Origin: Minicystis rosea
GTDB lineage: Bacteria; Myxococcota_A; Polyangia; Polyangiales; Polyangiaceae
Direction of reading: 5' to 3'
Assembly (NCBI GenBank): GCA_001931535.1
Contig: CP016211.1
Span: forward strand, 9,904,377 to 9,968,376
Length of the DNA: 64,000 bases
In this document: piece after piece, positions 17,813-27,088 of the stretch
Position numbering within the stretch: the stretch's first letter is position 1
Layout of the letters: every line of letters begins with the position of its first letter
Position numbers and translations under genes: made by a program
The notes under the pieces: model-generated
The model's database searches: none
Told to the model about the DNA's origin: nothing
What the model saw: only the letters and a program-made list of their open reading frames with translations

Positions 17813-18865
17813 ATGATCTCGCCCCGCTGGCTGGGCCTTTCTTTCGTGGCCGCCATCACCGCCGCCGTGTTCGCCGCGTGCTCGAGCGACATGTCGTCGA
17901 GCAACGGCACGGGCGGCAGCACGGGGGGCGGCGGCGCGACCGGGAGCGGCAGCAGCACGAGCGCGTCGAGCTCCAGCGGGATGATCGACGCGCCCGCCCC
18001 CGTCTGCAAAGGCCCTTACAGCACGGTGCCCAAAGGCACCTGCGACCCGTGGCAGCAGGATTGCGATCCCGGCTTCACCTGCCGTCCCGTCAAAACGGGC
18101 TCCAGCTACAAGACACAGTGTGTCGCCGCCACCGGCTTGAAGACGGCGTCCGAGCCTTGTTATGCCGAGAGCGAGTGCGCCGAAGGGCTCTTCTGCATCG
18201 GTGGCAAATGCTCGCCGGTGTGCTGTCGCGACAACGACGAGCCTTGCAATGGCGCCATTTGCAATTTCACCGTCGCTTGGGGCAGCGCGCAGATGTACTT
18301 CTGCCATTACGCACCGAAATGTGCGCTCCTCACCGAGAATGCGTGTGACCCCGGCTTCGATTGCCACATCGAGGACCCCGATCAGGGCCTCGCCACCTGC
18401 GTGGAATCGAGCGGAACGCCGTCTCCCGATCTCGGTCCCTGCTCATTCCTCAACGACTGCCCCGACATGGAGCAGTGTTATGCGGAGTTCGGCAGCCAGA
18501 GCTTCTGCCATTTCTATTGCTGGCTCGACGCGCCCGCCGGCGCCCAACCCGGGCTCGGCGGCTGCCCCCCGCATCAAGGGTGCATTGCCAAGTACGGTGG
18601 CCAGCAGATCGATTACGGCGTCCCGAACCTCGGCCTCTGTTTCCCCGACGGCACGAGCCCCGACGGCGGCGACGACGACGGCGGCACGAGCAGCAGCTCG
18701 TCCAGCAGCAGCTCCTCGAGCAGCTCGAGCAGCAGCAGCTCGTCCAGCAGCAGCGCGAGCAGCTCCTCCAGCAGCAGCTCCTCCAGCAGCAGCTCTAGCA
18801 GCGGCGGCGGCACGGATGCGGGAACCTCGACCGATGGTGGGCCGAAGGACGCCTCGACCGATTGA
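17813..18865 (+). CDS. Cys-rich lipoprotein with C-terminal poly-serine tract
   Basis: 350 aa. Lipobox AVFAAC (Cys23), N-terminal Gly/Ser linker, Cys-rich centre (CYAESECAEGLFC; CCRDNDEPCNGAIC), then a C-terminal run of about 40 serines interrupted once by Ala, encoded by alternating AGC/TCG/TCC codons (~18689-18800). The mixture of codons shows the tract is kept at protein level and is not a simple DNA slippage. Likely a surface stalk or linker. Same operon as the preceding lipoprotein. Confidence 0.82.
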   Translation: MISPRWLGLSFVAAITAAVFAACSSDMSSSNGTGGSTGGGGATGSGSSTSASSSSGMIDAPAPVCKGPYSTVPKGTCDPWQQDCDPGFTCRPVKTGSSYKTQCVAATGLKTASEPCYAESECAEGLFCIGGKCSPVCCRDNDEPCNGAICNFTVAWGSAQMYFCHYAPKCALLTENACDPGFDCHIEDPDQGLATCVESSGTPSPDLGPCSFLNDCPDMEQCYAEFGSQSFCHFYCWLDAPAGAQPGLGGCPPHQGCIAKYGGQQIDYGVPNLGLCFPDGTSPDGGDDDGGTSSSSSSSSSSSSSSSSSSSSSSASSSSSSSSSSSSSSSGGGTDAGTSTDGGPKDASTD

Positions 18866-18990
18866 ACGGGTGAGCGCCCCCGCGGGGTAAGGCCGGTCGC
18901 CGGGTGGGAGCTTCGCCGCCCACGTCTCGGTGAGGCGGGCGGTCGCTGCCGGTCCTGTGGCCGGCGGCGATTCGCGCTATAGGTCGGCCC

Positions 18991-20172
18991 ATGCAAGAGC
19001 ACGAGGCGGCGCCTGCGGCGGAAGCGAATGTCGGTCACCCCGGAGAGACGCGGGCGGCTGCGGAGCCCACCGTGGCGCCCGATCTGGGCCTCTTCAGCGT
19101 CCTGCGTGAGGACGGGACGATCGACCCGGCCTCGGGCGCGCAGATCGCCGACGACGTCGCGCTCCGCGCCTACCGCGAGATGAAGCGCCTCCGCCTCATC
19201 GACGCGCGCATGATCCTGCTCCAGCGCCAAGGCCGCGTCGGCTTCTACGGCGCCTGCACCGGCCAAGAGGCCACGCCGATCGCCACGGCGCTCGCGCTCG
19301 AGCCTTCCGACTGGGTGTTCCCCGCGCTGCGCGAGAGCGTGATGATGTTGGTCCGCGGCTTCCCGCTCGTGACCTACCTCGCGCAGGTGTACGGGAACGC
19401 GGGCGACATCCTCAAAGGCCGGCAGATGCCGTCGCACATGAGCGGGCGCCGCGTGAACCAGGTCTCTTGGTCGAGCTGTCTCGGCCCGCAGATCCCGCAG
19501 GCCGTCGGCGCCGCGTGGGCGGCGAAGCTCAAGGGCGATCGCGCGGTGAGCGTCGGCTTCATGGGCGACGGCAGCACGAGCGAGCCCGACTTCCACAACG
19601 CCATGAACTTCGCGGCCGTCTTCAAGACGCCGTGCGTGCTCATCTGTCAGAACAACCACTGGGCCATCAGCGTGCCTTCGTCGCGACAGACCGCGTCGGC
19701 GACCTTCGCCGTCAAAGGCCGCGCCTACGGCATCCCCTCCGTGCGCGTCGACGGCAACGATCTCCTGGCCGTCCACCACGTCGTCACCGAAGCCGTGGCG
19801 CGCGCGCGACGCGGCGAGGGCCCGACGTTCATCGAGGCCGTGACGTACCGCATCGGCGCGCACTCGACGAGCGACGATCCGACCCGCTACCGCTCTCAAG
19901 AAGAGGTCGAAGCGTGGATGAAGCGCGACCCGCTCCAGAAGCTGCGCGGCTACGTGGTGGGCAAAGGCCTGCTCGACGAGGCCGCCGACACCGCGCTGGA
20001 GGCGGAGCTGAACGCCGAGATCGCCGCGGCCATCACCGAGGTGGAGAAGTTCGGCCCGCCCGCGCGCGAGACGCTCTTCGACGACGTCTACGCCGAGCTC
20101 CCCTGGCACCTCGAAGAGCAGAAAGCCGAGCTCCTGAAGCACCCGCCTGCCCCTTCCACCGGCGGGCATTGA
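18991..20172 (+). CDS. 2-oxoacid dehydrogenase E1 component, alpha subunit
   Basis: 393 aa. Thiamine-diphosphate-binding motif GDGSTSEPDFHNAMNFAAVFKTPCVLICQNN (~189-219) plus the E1-alpha blocks (FYGACTGQEATPIATALAL; YRIGAHSTSDDPTRYR). The sequence is closer to branched-chain (BkdA/AcoA-like) E1-alpha than to E. coli AceE. It would pair with an E1-beta to decarboxylate a 2-oxoacid and acylate the lipoyl group of E2, but no E1-beta or E2 is next to it. The E3 gene lies 2.4 kb downstream. Substrate cannot be set from sequence alone. Confidence 0.9.
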   Translation: MQEHEAAPAAEANVGHPGETRAAAEPTVAPDLGLFSVLREDGTIDPASGAQIADDVALRAYREMKRLRLIDARMILLQRQGRVGFYGACTGQEATPIATALALEPSDWVFPALRESVMMLVRGFPLVTYLAQVYGNAGDILKGRQMPSHMSGRRVNQVSWSSCLGPQIPQAVGAAWAAKLKGDRAVSVGFMGDGSTSEPDFHNAMNFAAVFKTPCVLICQNNHWAISVPSSRQTASATFAVKGRAYGIPSVRVDGNDLLAVHHVVTEAVARARRGEGPTFIEAVTYRIGAHSTSDDPTRYRSQEEVEAWMKRDPLQKLRGYVVGKGLLDEAADTALEAELNAEIAAAITEVEKFGPPARETLFDDVYAELPWHLEEQKAELLKHPPAPSTGGH

Positions 20173-20203
20173 GTCCAGAAACAATAGACTTCGAGCCCTC
20201 GCC

Positions 20204-20347
20204 GCTTCGTTCCGAGCCGCGCTCTCGCTCACGTCATCGTACGTGCGCGGATCGGGTCTGATACCGAGTCACCGAAGAGGCTTCGTTCCGAGCCTCGCAC
20301 GCGCTCTCGCTCACATCGTAGGCGCGCGGCTCGGGTCTGATACCGAG
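20204..20347. repeat. Two-copy direct repeat (65-68 bp units)
   Basis: Copy 1 at 20204-20268 and copy 2 at 20280-20347 share GCTTCGTTCCGAGCC, GCTCTCGCTCAC, then ATCGTA and TCGGGTCTGATACCGAG with small indels. Period about 78 bp. It occupies the 297-nt gap between the E1-alpha and desaturase genes; no gene is seen there. Confidence 0.75.
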
Positions 20348-20469
20348 AGGCTTTCGTCACGGTCGCGACACCACGTGCACGCGCGTGTGCGAAACGGCGG
20401 TGGGTTCGATCGCGATGGGGCGGGCTTTCGTCGACAGGTCGGGGCGAACCGTGTAAAGCGTCGACTTTC

Positions 20470-21639
20470 ATGGAAAATTCAGCCCAGCCCCGCACCGATC
20501 GCGGGGGTCCGAACGCGATCGATGTCGAGGGCTTCGCGCGGGCGCTCAAGGCGCTGCGCGACGAGGTGGAGCCGACGATCGGGAAGCGCGACGTCGAGCA
20601 CCTCGAGCGGCTCGCACGATGGGGCCGGATCTCGACGGCGCTGGGCTACGCGACGGCGTGGATCGCGCCGAACCCGATCTCCGCGATCCTCCTCAGCACC
20701 GGCAACGTGACGCGCTGGACGATGGTGATGCATCACATCAGCCACCGCGCGCTCGACGGCGTGCCGGGCGTGCCGGAGCGCTTGACGAGCCGCGGCTTCG
20801 CGCAGGGCGCGCGACGCTTCGTCGACTGGCTCGATTGGATCTTGCCCGAGGCCTGGCACCACGAGCACGACGTGCTCCACCACTACCACACGGGCGAGCT
20901 CGAAGACCCGGACCTGGTCGAAGAGAACATGCGCATGGTGCGCGAGCTGGATGCGCCGCTCGCGGTGAAATACGGCATCGCCGCGTTCTACGCCTTCACG
21001 TGGAAGCTGACGTACTACGCGCCGAGCACCTTCCAGATGCTCGTGGCCCAGCGCCGTCGCCGCGCGGGCCTCCCCAAGGAAGAGGGCGAGCAACGCTACG
21101 TCGCCGCGTTCAACCCGCTCACCGCCGAAGGTCGCGAGTTCTGGCGGCGCTGCGTGCTGCCTTATGGGCTCACGCGCTTCGTCGCGATCCCGGCGCTCTT
21201 TCTCCCGCTCGGGCCCATCGCTGCGGGCAACGTGCTGGCGAACTCGGTGATGGCCGAGGCGCTCGCCAACCTGCACTCGTTCCTCATCATCGCGCCCAAC
21301 CACTGCGGCGAGGACGTGCACCGCTTCGACGGCCGCGCCGGGAGCCGCGCCGAGTTCTACGTGCGCCAAGTGCTCGGCTCCGTGAACTTCACCGGCGGCG
21401 ACGAGCTCTCCGACTTCTTGCAGGGGTATCTCAACTACCAGATCGAGCATCACCTCTTCCCCGATCTGCCGCCGCTCAAGTACCGCGAGATCAAGCCGCG
21501 GGTGCAGGAGATCTGCGCGCGCTTCGGCGTGCCTTACATCGAGGAGAGCGTCTTCACGCGCGCGCGGAAGCTCGCCGACGTCATGGTGGGCAAAGCATCG
21601 ATGAAGCGGGCGCCGCGCGAAGCAGGCGCGGTGGGGTGA
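20470..21639 (+). CDS. Membrane fatty acid desaturase
   Basis: 389 aa. Di-iron His boxes of the FADS family: HHISH (88-92), WHHEHDVLHHYH (129-140) and QIEHH (324-328). The last box, with Gln in the first position, is typical of front-end and delta-type desaturases. Hydrophobic segments lie around 60-85 and 225-265. It acts in the inner membrane and introduces a double bond into acyl chains with O2 and an electron donor. A ferredoxin is encoded at 13.1 kb, but no link is shown. Monocistronic. Confidence 0.88.
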   Translation: MENSAQPRTDRGGPNAIDVEGFARALKALRDEVEPTIGKRDVEHLERLARWGRISTALGYATAWIAPNPISAILLSTGNVTRWTMVMHHISHRALDGVPGVPERLTSRGFAQGARRFVDWLDWILPEAWHHEHDVLHHYHTGELEDPDLVEENMRMVRELDAPLAVKYGIAAFYAFTWKLTYYAPSTFQMLVAQRRRRAGLPKEEGEQRYVAAFNPLTAEGREFWRRCVLPYGLTRFVAIPALFLPLGPIAAGNVLANSVMAEALANLHSFLIIAPNHCGEDVHRFDGRAGSRAEFYVRQVLGSVNFTGGDELSDFLQGYLNYQIEHHLFPDLPPLKYREIKPRVQEICARFGVPYIEESVFTRARKLADVMVGKASMKRAPREAGAVG

Positions 21640-21763
21640 GGGCGACAACGGGAGCGCGGAGCTCGCGGACGACGATCGGGCGCTCGTGATGTCGTCGAGG
21701 TCGCTCGGCGGGCGCGCCGTTTCCCGCCACGCGCGGGCTCGGCGCGGGTAGACTTCGCCTTCG

Positions 21764-22369
21764 ATGGCCGCCGATCCTGCGTCCAATCGCGACCCCGAGC
21801 TGCCGAACCTCCGCTCCGAGGTGGTGCTCGGGTATCGCGCTGCGCCCGAGAACATGGTCGCCGAGATCATCGACGGCGAGCTGTTCACCATGCCTCGGCC
21901 ACGCCCGCGCCACGCACGTGGCGCGGGGAGGTTGCTGCGCAGCCTCGCGCCCTTCGACGACGATGATGGTCAACCAGGCGGATGGGTGATCCTCATCGAG
22001 CCGGAGCTCCGGCTCGGCCCGAAGCCCGACATCCTCGGCCCCGATCTCGCGGGCTGGAAGCGCGAGCGATTCCCCGAAGGCGCGTTCGACGACGCGGCGC
22101 CAGCGTTCCTCACCGTACCTCCCGACTGGGTCTGCGAGGTCCTCTCGGAGAGCACCGAGTCGATCGATCGGGGGCGCAAGATGCGCATCTATCGACGCGA
22201 GGGCGTCCGGCACCTGTGGCTCCTCGATCCGCGCTCCACGACGCTCGAGGTGTGGCGCCTCGACGAGGGACGCTGGCGCGAGGTCGATACCTGGGAGGGC
22301 GAGGTGACGGTGCGCGCAGAGCCGTTCGAAGCGATCGAGATCGCGCTCGGCCGCTTGTGGGCGAAGTGA
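21764..22369 (+). CDS. Uma2-type PD-(D/E)XK endonuclease-like protein
   Basis: 201 aa. Matches the Uma2 (DUF820) pattern: EIIDGELFTMPRP near the N-terminus, KPDILGPDLAGW (catalytic Asp), DWVCEVLSESTESIDRGRKMRIYRREGVRHLWLLDP (Glu, Lys and the closing strand). The family is very abundant in multicellular and complex bacteria; biological role unknown. Stands alone between the desaturase and E3 genes. Confidence 0.85.
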   Translation: MAADPASNRDPELPNLRSEVVLGYRAAPENMVAEIIDGELFTMPRPRPRHARGAGRLLRSLAPFDDDDGQPGGWVILIEPELRLGPKPDILGPDLAGWKRERFPEGAFDDAAPAFLTVPPDWVCEVLSESTESIDRGRKMRIYRREGVRHLWLLDPRSTTLEVWRLDEGRWREVDTWEGEVTVRAEPFEAIEIALGRLWAK

Positions 22370-22567
22370 GCGGCGCGTCGGTGCGCCGGCCTGCGCACCA
22401 CGGCCCGCGGACGGCCGAGCTTCGCGAGACCTCGCAATCCCTGCGCGATTCCCGCGCGGCGTGTGGGCGCGATCCCAGGCGGCCTCGACCGGCGGACCAG
22501 TGAACACTACTGTGCTGCCAGTTCGGGTCGACTCTCTCGTCGGCCCGTTGTATTCCGCGGACTCCCT

Positions 22568-23971
22568 ATGAAGACCTACGACGCGATCGTCATCGGCGCC
22601 GGCCCCGGCGGCTATCCGTGCGGCATTCGGCTCGGCCAGCTCAAGCAGAAGGTCCTGGTCATCGAGAAGGACCAGCCCGGCGGCGTGTGCCTCAACTGGG
22701 GTTGCATCCCGTCGAAGGCGCTCATCTCGGCGGCCGGCCTCTACGAGAAGGCGCAGCACAGCGCCGCCATGGGCATCAAGGCTTCGGTTGAGCTCGATCC
22801 CAACGCCATGCAGGATTGGAAGGAGGGCATCGTCAAGCGCCTCACCGGCGGCGTGCGCCAGCTCTTCCGGGCCAACGGCGTGGAGATGACGGCCGGCACG
22901 GCGACCGTCACCGGCCCGCGCACGGTCAGCGTGCAGACGGCGGAGGGCACGACCGAGACGTTCGAGGCGACCAAGGCGATCGTCATCGCCACGGGCTCGA
23001 GCACCATCGAGCTGCCCACCTTCAAGTTCGATCCGCCGCGCATCATCGGCGCGAAGGAGGCGGTGAGCCTCCGCGAGATCCCGAAGCGCCTGCTCGTCAT
23101 CGGCGGCGGCATCATCGGGCTCGAGCTCGGCATGGTGTACCAGAAGCTCGGCTCGCAGCTCACGGTGGTCGAGGCGCTGCCGCAGATCCTCACCGGCACC
23201 GATCCCGACTGCGCCAAGATCGTCGAGCGCCGCATCCTCAAGCACGGCGGCACCATCTTCACGGGCGCGAAGGCGCTCGGCTACGAGAAGCAGGCCGACG
23301 GCTCGCTGGCCGTGAAGATCGACGTCAACGGCAAGCAGGAGACGATCGTCTGCGACACCGTCCTCGTCGCCGTGGGCATGCGCCCCAACGGGAAGAACCT
23401 CGGCCTCGAGAAGGTCGGCGTCACCGTCGATCCGCGCGGCTTCGTGCCCACCGACAAGTTCGGGCGCACCAACGTGCCGACCATCTACGCGGTCGGCGAC
23501 GTGAGCGGCCCCCCGCTCCTCGCCCACAAGGCGATGAAGGAAGGCGAGATCATCGCGGACGTGATCGCCGGTCACAAAGCCGAGAAGGACTGGGTCACCA
23601 TCCCGGGCGCGATCTTCACCGATCCCGAGATCGCCACGGCCGGCCTGACGGTGGAAGAGGCCAAGCAGAAGGGCATCGAGGTCACGGTCGGCAAGTTCCC
23701 GTTCGCCGCGCTCGGTAAGGCCATGGCGCTCAACGAGACCGATGGCTTCGTGAAGGTCGTCGCCGACAAGAAGACCAAGCAGGTGCTCGGCGTGCACATC
23801 GTCGGGCCCGAGGCGAGCACCATGATCAGCGAGGCCGCGCTCTCGCTGGAGATGGCAGCCTTCCTCGACGATCTGCAGATGACGATCCACCCGCACCCGA
23901 CGCTCGGCGAGGCCCTCATGGAAGCGGCCGCGGCGGCGCAGGGTCAGGCGGTCCACATCGCCAATCGCTGA
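22568..23971 (+). CDS. lpdA: Dihydrolipoyl dehydrogenase (E3)
   Basis: 467 aa from the ATG at 22568. FAD-binding GAGPGGY (~11-17), redox-active disulfide in GGVCLNWGCIPSKAL, NAD-binding GGGIIGLELG, FAD/C-terminal TIYAVGDVSG, and the catalytic His-Glu pair in HPHPTLGEALMEA. Re-oxidises dihydrolipoamide in 2-oxoacid dehydrogenase complexes (EC 1.8.1.4). The nearest partner is the E1-alpha at 19 kb. A strong 14-bp hairpin follows the stop. Confidence 0.95.
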   Translation: MKTYDAIVIGAGPGGYPCGIRLGQLKQKVLVIEKDQPGGVCLNWGCIPSKALISAAGLYEKAQHSAAMGIKASVELDPNAMQDWKEGIVKRLTGGVRQLFRANGVEMTAGTATVTGPRTVSVQTAEGTTETFEATKAIVIATGSSTIELPTFKFDPPRIIGAKEAVSLREIPKRLLVIGGGIIGLELGMVYQKLGSQLTVVEALPQILTGTDPDCAKIVERRILKHGGTIFTGAKALGYEKQADGSLAVKIDVNGKQETIVCDTVLVAVGMRPNGKNLGLEKVGVTVDPRGFVPTDKFGRTNVPTIYAVGDVSGPPLLAHKAMKEGEIIADVIAGHKAEKDWVTIPGAIFTDPEIATAGLTVEEAKQKGIEVTVGKFPFAALGKAMALNETDGFVKVVADKKTKQVLGVHIVGPEASTMISEAALSLEMAAFLDDLQMTIHPHPTLGEALMEAAAAAQGQAVHIANR

Positions 23972-23982
23972 TCCTTCGCGCG

Positions 23983-24015
23983 GCAACCGAGGCGCGATGA
24001 ACGCGCCTCGGTTGC
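23983..24015 (+). terminator. Strong hairpin after lpdA
   Basis: Perfect 14-bp stem (GCAACCGAGGCGCG / CGCGCCTCGGTTGC) with loop ATGAA, 11 nt after the lpdA stop. No T-run follows, as is common in GC-rich genomes. Confidence 0.7.
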
Positions 24016-24162
24016 AATGACGCAGCCGCCTCGCCGAGGCGCGCAACTCGCAAGCTCATCACCATCGTACGCCGCGACGTCACCGTCCCTTCCGCATCAC
24101 GCAGGATCTCTGGGCGCGTGAGCGCGAGGCTCAGCGACGAGCGTCGCCGATCGACGCGCGCT

Positions 24163-25130
24163 TCACGCCCCCGCGGAGCGCCGCTCGAAGCAGCGCTCGG
24201 GCACGTCGCGCGCCTCGCGCACCAGGCGCGTCGCTTCGATGAAGCGCGTGGTCACCGGATCGTAGTAGCCGCTCGCGTCCGGCAGCTCCGGCTGACCTTC
24301 GCGGTAGTGACGCGCGACGCGCGCCATCAGCACCTCGCGCAGCCATTTGCCCACGAGGGAGGACATGGCGACGCAGAGATCGGTGGCGTCGCCGTCGCGC
24401 ACGAACGAGATCTCGCCGAGGCCCGGGAAGTGGTACGCGCTCCGCGCGCGGCCCTCCTCGACGATGGTGTGCATGCGGCCGCCGAGCGGGCCGAAGACGC
24501 TGCCGTATTTGCCGAAGCCGCCGACCTTGCCGCAGACGGCGGTCACCTCTTCGCCGGCGAGGCGCGAGAGATCGAGGACGAGGCGCTCCATCGCGTGCAG
24601 ATCGATCACGAAGCGGCTCTGCCCCGCGTCGAGGCCGTCGTTCATGCGGCGCGCGCAGAGGATCACCGAGCGCACGCCCACGAGCTCGACGCCCTTCTGC
24701 GCGAGCTTGTCGAGATCGCGCTGCACGGTGTCGACCATGGCGTCGGGGGCCGTGAAGGCCTCGCCCGTCGCGGACCAGCATTGGGCCTCGACGTGCGTCG
24801 GGCAGAGGGCGCGGAGGGCGCCGCGATCGTCGGCGCTGATGGCGTGCACCAGATCGTCCGGCGTGGCCGCTCCGTGCGCGCGACCGCATCCACGCGCCAC
24901 GAGCGCGCGGGCCCAGGCCTCGCCGAGCGCGACGTCGCCGTGGGCCACGAGCTGCTTCGAGTCGCCGAGGCGCGCGGCCAGCGCCCCGCGCGCGGGCGGC
25001 CCACCAAGCGCTCGCCCTCGGGGGTCACGCGGGCGAGCACCGCCGTCACGATCATCGGGCCGAGCCGAGGGCCGAGGCCGTTCTCGTCCGCGCCGATTCG
25101 GTACCGCAAGCCCGCGCCGTCCGCCGTCAT
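24163..25130 (-). pseudogene. RNase HII-like gene, interrupted by a frameshift
   Basis: The start (ATG 25130) opens a frame reading GADENGLGPRLGPMIVTAVLARVTPEGERLVGR, which resembles the GIDExGRGP core of RNase HII. The conserved continuation RGALAARLGDSKQLV (compare GxSKxL) is in another frame, which stays open to 24163 (FVIDLHAMERLVLDLSRLAGEEVTAVCGKVGG and so on). The switch lies near 24990-25015 in a GC run and equals one missing base. Whole product ~320 aa, longer than usual RNase HII (~200), so possibly a distant RNase H-fold family. Could be a sequencing indel, a recent mutation, or a -1 frameshift; no good slippery heptamer is seen. Confidence 0.6.
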
Positions 25131-25228
25131 CGCCGCTCTCTGCCACAGGCCGGCGCGCGCGTCATCGCAGGCGGCCTCGGCGACGCTTCCGGCGGATCGT
25201 CCAGCGCGCGCGGTGTAGTATCGCCGCG

Positions 25229-25987
25229 ATGCGCGTCATCCCCGTCCCCTGCCTCAGCGACAACTACGCCTACCTCGTGACCCGTGATGGATCCGACGAA
25301 GCCGTCGTCATCGATCCCTCCGAGAGCGCGCCCGTCATCGCCGCGCTCGAGCGCGAGGGCCTCCGTCCGGTGGCCATCCTCGACACGCACCATCACCACG
25401 ATCACGTCGGCGGCAACGAAGGCCTCCGCGCGCATTTCGGCGCGCTGCCCGTGTACGCGCACCACAGCGATCGCGGGCGCGTCCCGGCGCAGACCGAGGA
25501 CGTGGAGGACGGCCGCGCCTTCGAGGTCGCGGGGCTCACGTTCCATCCGCTGCACGTGCCGGGGCACACCACCGGCGCGGTCGCGTACCACGTGGACGAC
25601 GCGGTCTTCACGGGCGACACGCTCTTCGTCGCCGGCTGCGGTCGCCTCTTCGAAGGCACGCCGGAGATGATGAATCACTCGCTCTCCGGCAAGCTCGCCC
25701 GCCTGCCCGCGGAGACGCGCGTCTACTGCGGCCACGAGTACACCGTGAGCAACCTGCGCTTCGCCGTGCACGCCGAGCCCGACAACGCGGCCGCCGCGCA
25801 GAAGCTCGACGCCGCCAAGGCGAAGCGCGAGCGCGGCGAGCCCACCGTCCCCTCGACGATGGCCGAAGAGCGCACGACCAACCCCTTCCTGCGCTGCGAT
25901 CTCCCCTCCCTCCGCGAGCGCTTCCCCGGCGCCACCGTCGTCGACACCTTCGCGGCCGTGCGCAAGGCGAAGGACACGTTCAAGTGA
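25229..25987 (+). CDS. gloB: Hydroxyacylglutathione hydrolase (glyoxalase II)
   Basis: 252 aa. Metallo-beta-lactamase fold with THHHHDH (53-59), the GHTTGAV loop, FTGDTLFVAGCGRLFEGT, and the C-terminal glyoxalase II half with YCGHEYTVSNLRFA and NPFLR. It hydrolyses S-lactoylglutathione to lactate and glutathione (EC 3.1.2.6). The ATG at 25229 gives standard family length. Divergent from the RNase HII-like gene. Confidence 0.94.
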   Translation: MRVIPVPCLSDNYAYLVTRDGSDEAVVIDPSESAPVIAALEREGLRPVAILDTHHHHDHVGGNEGLRAHFGALPVYAHHSDRGRVPAQTEDVEDGRAFEVAGLTFHPLHVPGHTTGAVAYHVDDAVFTGDTLFVAGCGRLFEGTPEMMNHSLSGKLARLPAETRVYCGHEYTVSNLRFAVHAEPDNAAAAQKLDAAKAKRERGEPTVPSTMAEERTTNPFLRCDLPSLRERFPGATVVDTFAAVRKAKDTFK

Positions 25988-26160
25988 GCGGACGAGCGGC
26001 GTAGCGTTCGAGCGAGCGCTGCCACATCCACGCGCGCACGAACGCGAGCGGGCGCGCGCTGCCGAGCCCGCACGCGCGCGACACGCTCTTCGCGACATCC
26101 TCGACGTGCTGCTCACGGACCATCGGCCGCTGCGGCTCGACGCTTGCTTTGCGTCCAGCG

Positions 26161-27015
26161 ATGGCCCAGGAGACATCGAACGAGAAGGCGAGCGGACGCC
26201 GCAAGCGACGTCCCGTGTACAAGGGCACGCTGGGCTTCGGCCTCGTCAGCATCCCCGTCGCGATCCACCGCGCGATCGCGAAGAAGAACGTGCGCTTCCA
26301 CGAGCTCCACGCCGAGGACGGCGGCCGCATCCAGCGCCGCACCGTGTGCGAGCACGGCGGGCACCCCGTGTCGCGCGAGCACATCGTGAAGGGCTTCGAG
26401 ATCGAGCGCGGCCGTCATGTGCAGGTCTTGCCCTCGGAGATCGAGGCGCTCGAGCCGAGCGCGTCGCGCCGCATCGAGATCGACGCCTTCGTCGATCCCG
26501 GTGAAATCGATCCGCTGCTCTACGACCGCAGCTACTACCTCGTCCCAGCCGAGGGCGCGGGCCGCAGCTATGCGCTGCTACGCGAGGCCATGGTCTCGCG
26601 GCGCAAGGTGGCCGTCGCGCGCATGGTGCTGCGATCGAAGCAGATCGTGGCCGTCATCCGGCCGACCGGCCCGGTCGGAAAGCCCGGGACGACGCTCGCG
26701 ATCTCGATCTTGGACTACGCCGACGAGCTCCTCCCCGAGGAAGAGCTGGAAGGGCTGCCCGGGCCGGAGGTGCTCCTCGGGGATCGCGAGATCTCGCTCG
26801 CCGAGCGCCTCGTCGATCTCTACGCCGCGCGCTTCGAGCCGGAGCGGTACCACGACGAGCACCGCGAGAAGCTCCTCGCCTTCCTCGAGAAGAAGGCGGA
26901 GGGCAAGCCCATCGAGATGCCGCCCCGCGCCGCCGAGCCCGCGCCGGAGCGGAACCTCGTGGGCGCGCTCGAAGCGAGCCTGAGCGAGGCCGAGCGACAG
27001 AAGCGCGCCGCGTGA
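26161..27015 (+). CDS. ku: Bacterial Ku DNA end-binding protein
   Basis: 284 aa from the ATG at 26161. Ku core: YKGTLGFGLVSIPVAIHRAI (20-39), KNVRFHELHAEDGGRIQRRTVCEHGG, KGFEIERGRHVQVLPSEIEAL, YYLVPAEGAGRSYALLREAM and the dimer/bridge region. Homodimers thread onto broken DNA ends and recruit LigD in non-homologous end joining. No ligD is present in the window. Basic N-terminal tail (GRRKRRP); Ala/Glu-rich C-terminus. Confidence 0.95.
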   Translation: MAQETSNEKASGRRKRRPVYKGTLGFGLVSIPVAIHRAIAKKNVRFHELHAEDGGRIQRRTVCEHGGHPVSREHIVKGFEIERGRHVQVLPSEIEALEPSASRRIEIDAFVDPGEIDPLLYDRSYYLVPAEGAGRSYALLREAMVSRRKVAVARMVLRSKQIVAVIRPTGPVGKPGTTLAISILDYADELLPEEELEGLPGPEVLLGDREISLAERLVDLYAARFEPERYHDEHREKLLAFLEKKAEGKPIEMPPRAAEPAPERNLVGALEASLSEAERQKRAA

Positions 27016-27088
27016 TCGGAGCGCATGGCACCGCGCGTCGTGCGGGTCGTGGTGCGCTCGGCCCAGGGAGTGATGTACCCTCCGGCCC

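Noticed and set aside
18685..18805. Simple-sequence microsatellite suggesting phase variation
   Set aside because: The poly-Ser tract uses alternating AGC/TCG/TCC codons and not a pure repeat, so slippage is unlikely to drive on/off switching.
26161..27015. Complete non-homologous end-joining operon
   Set aside because: Only Ku is present; no LigD-like ligase, polymerase or nuclease gene in the window.
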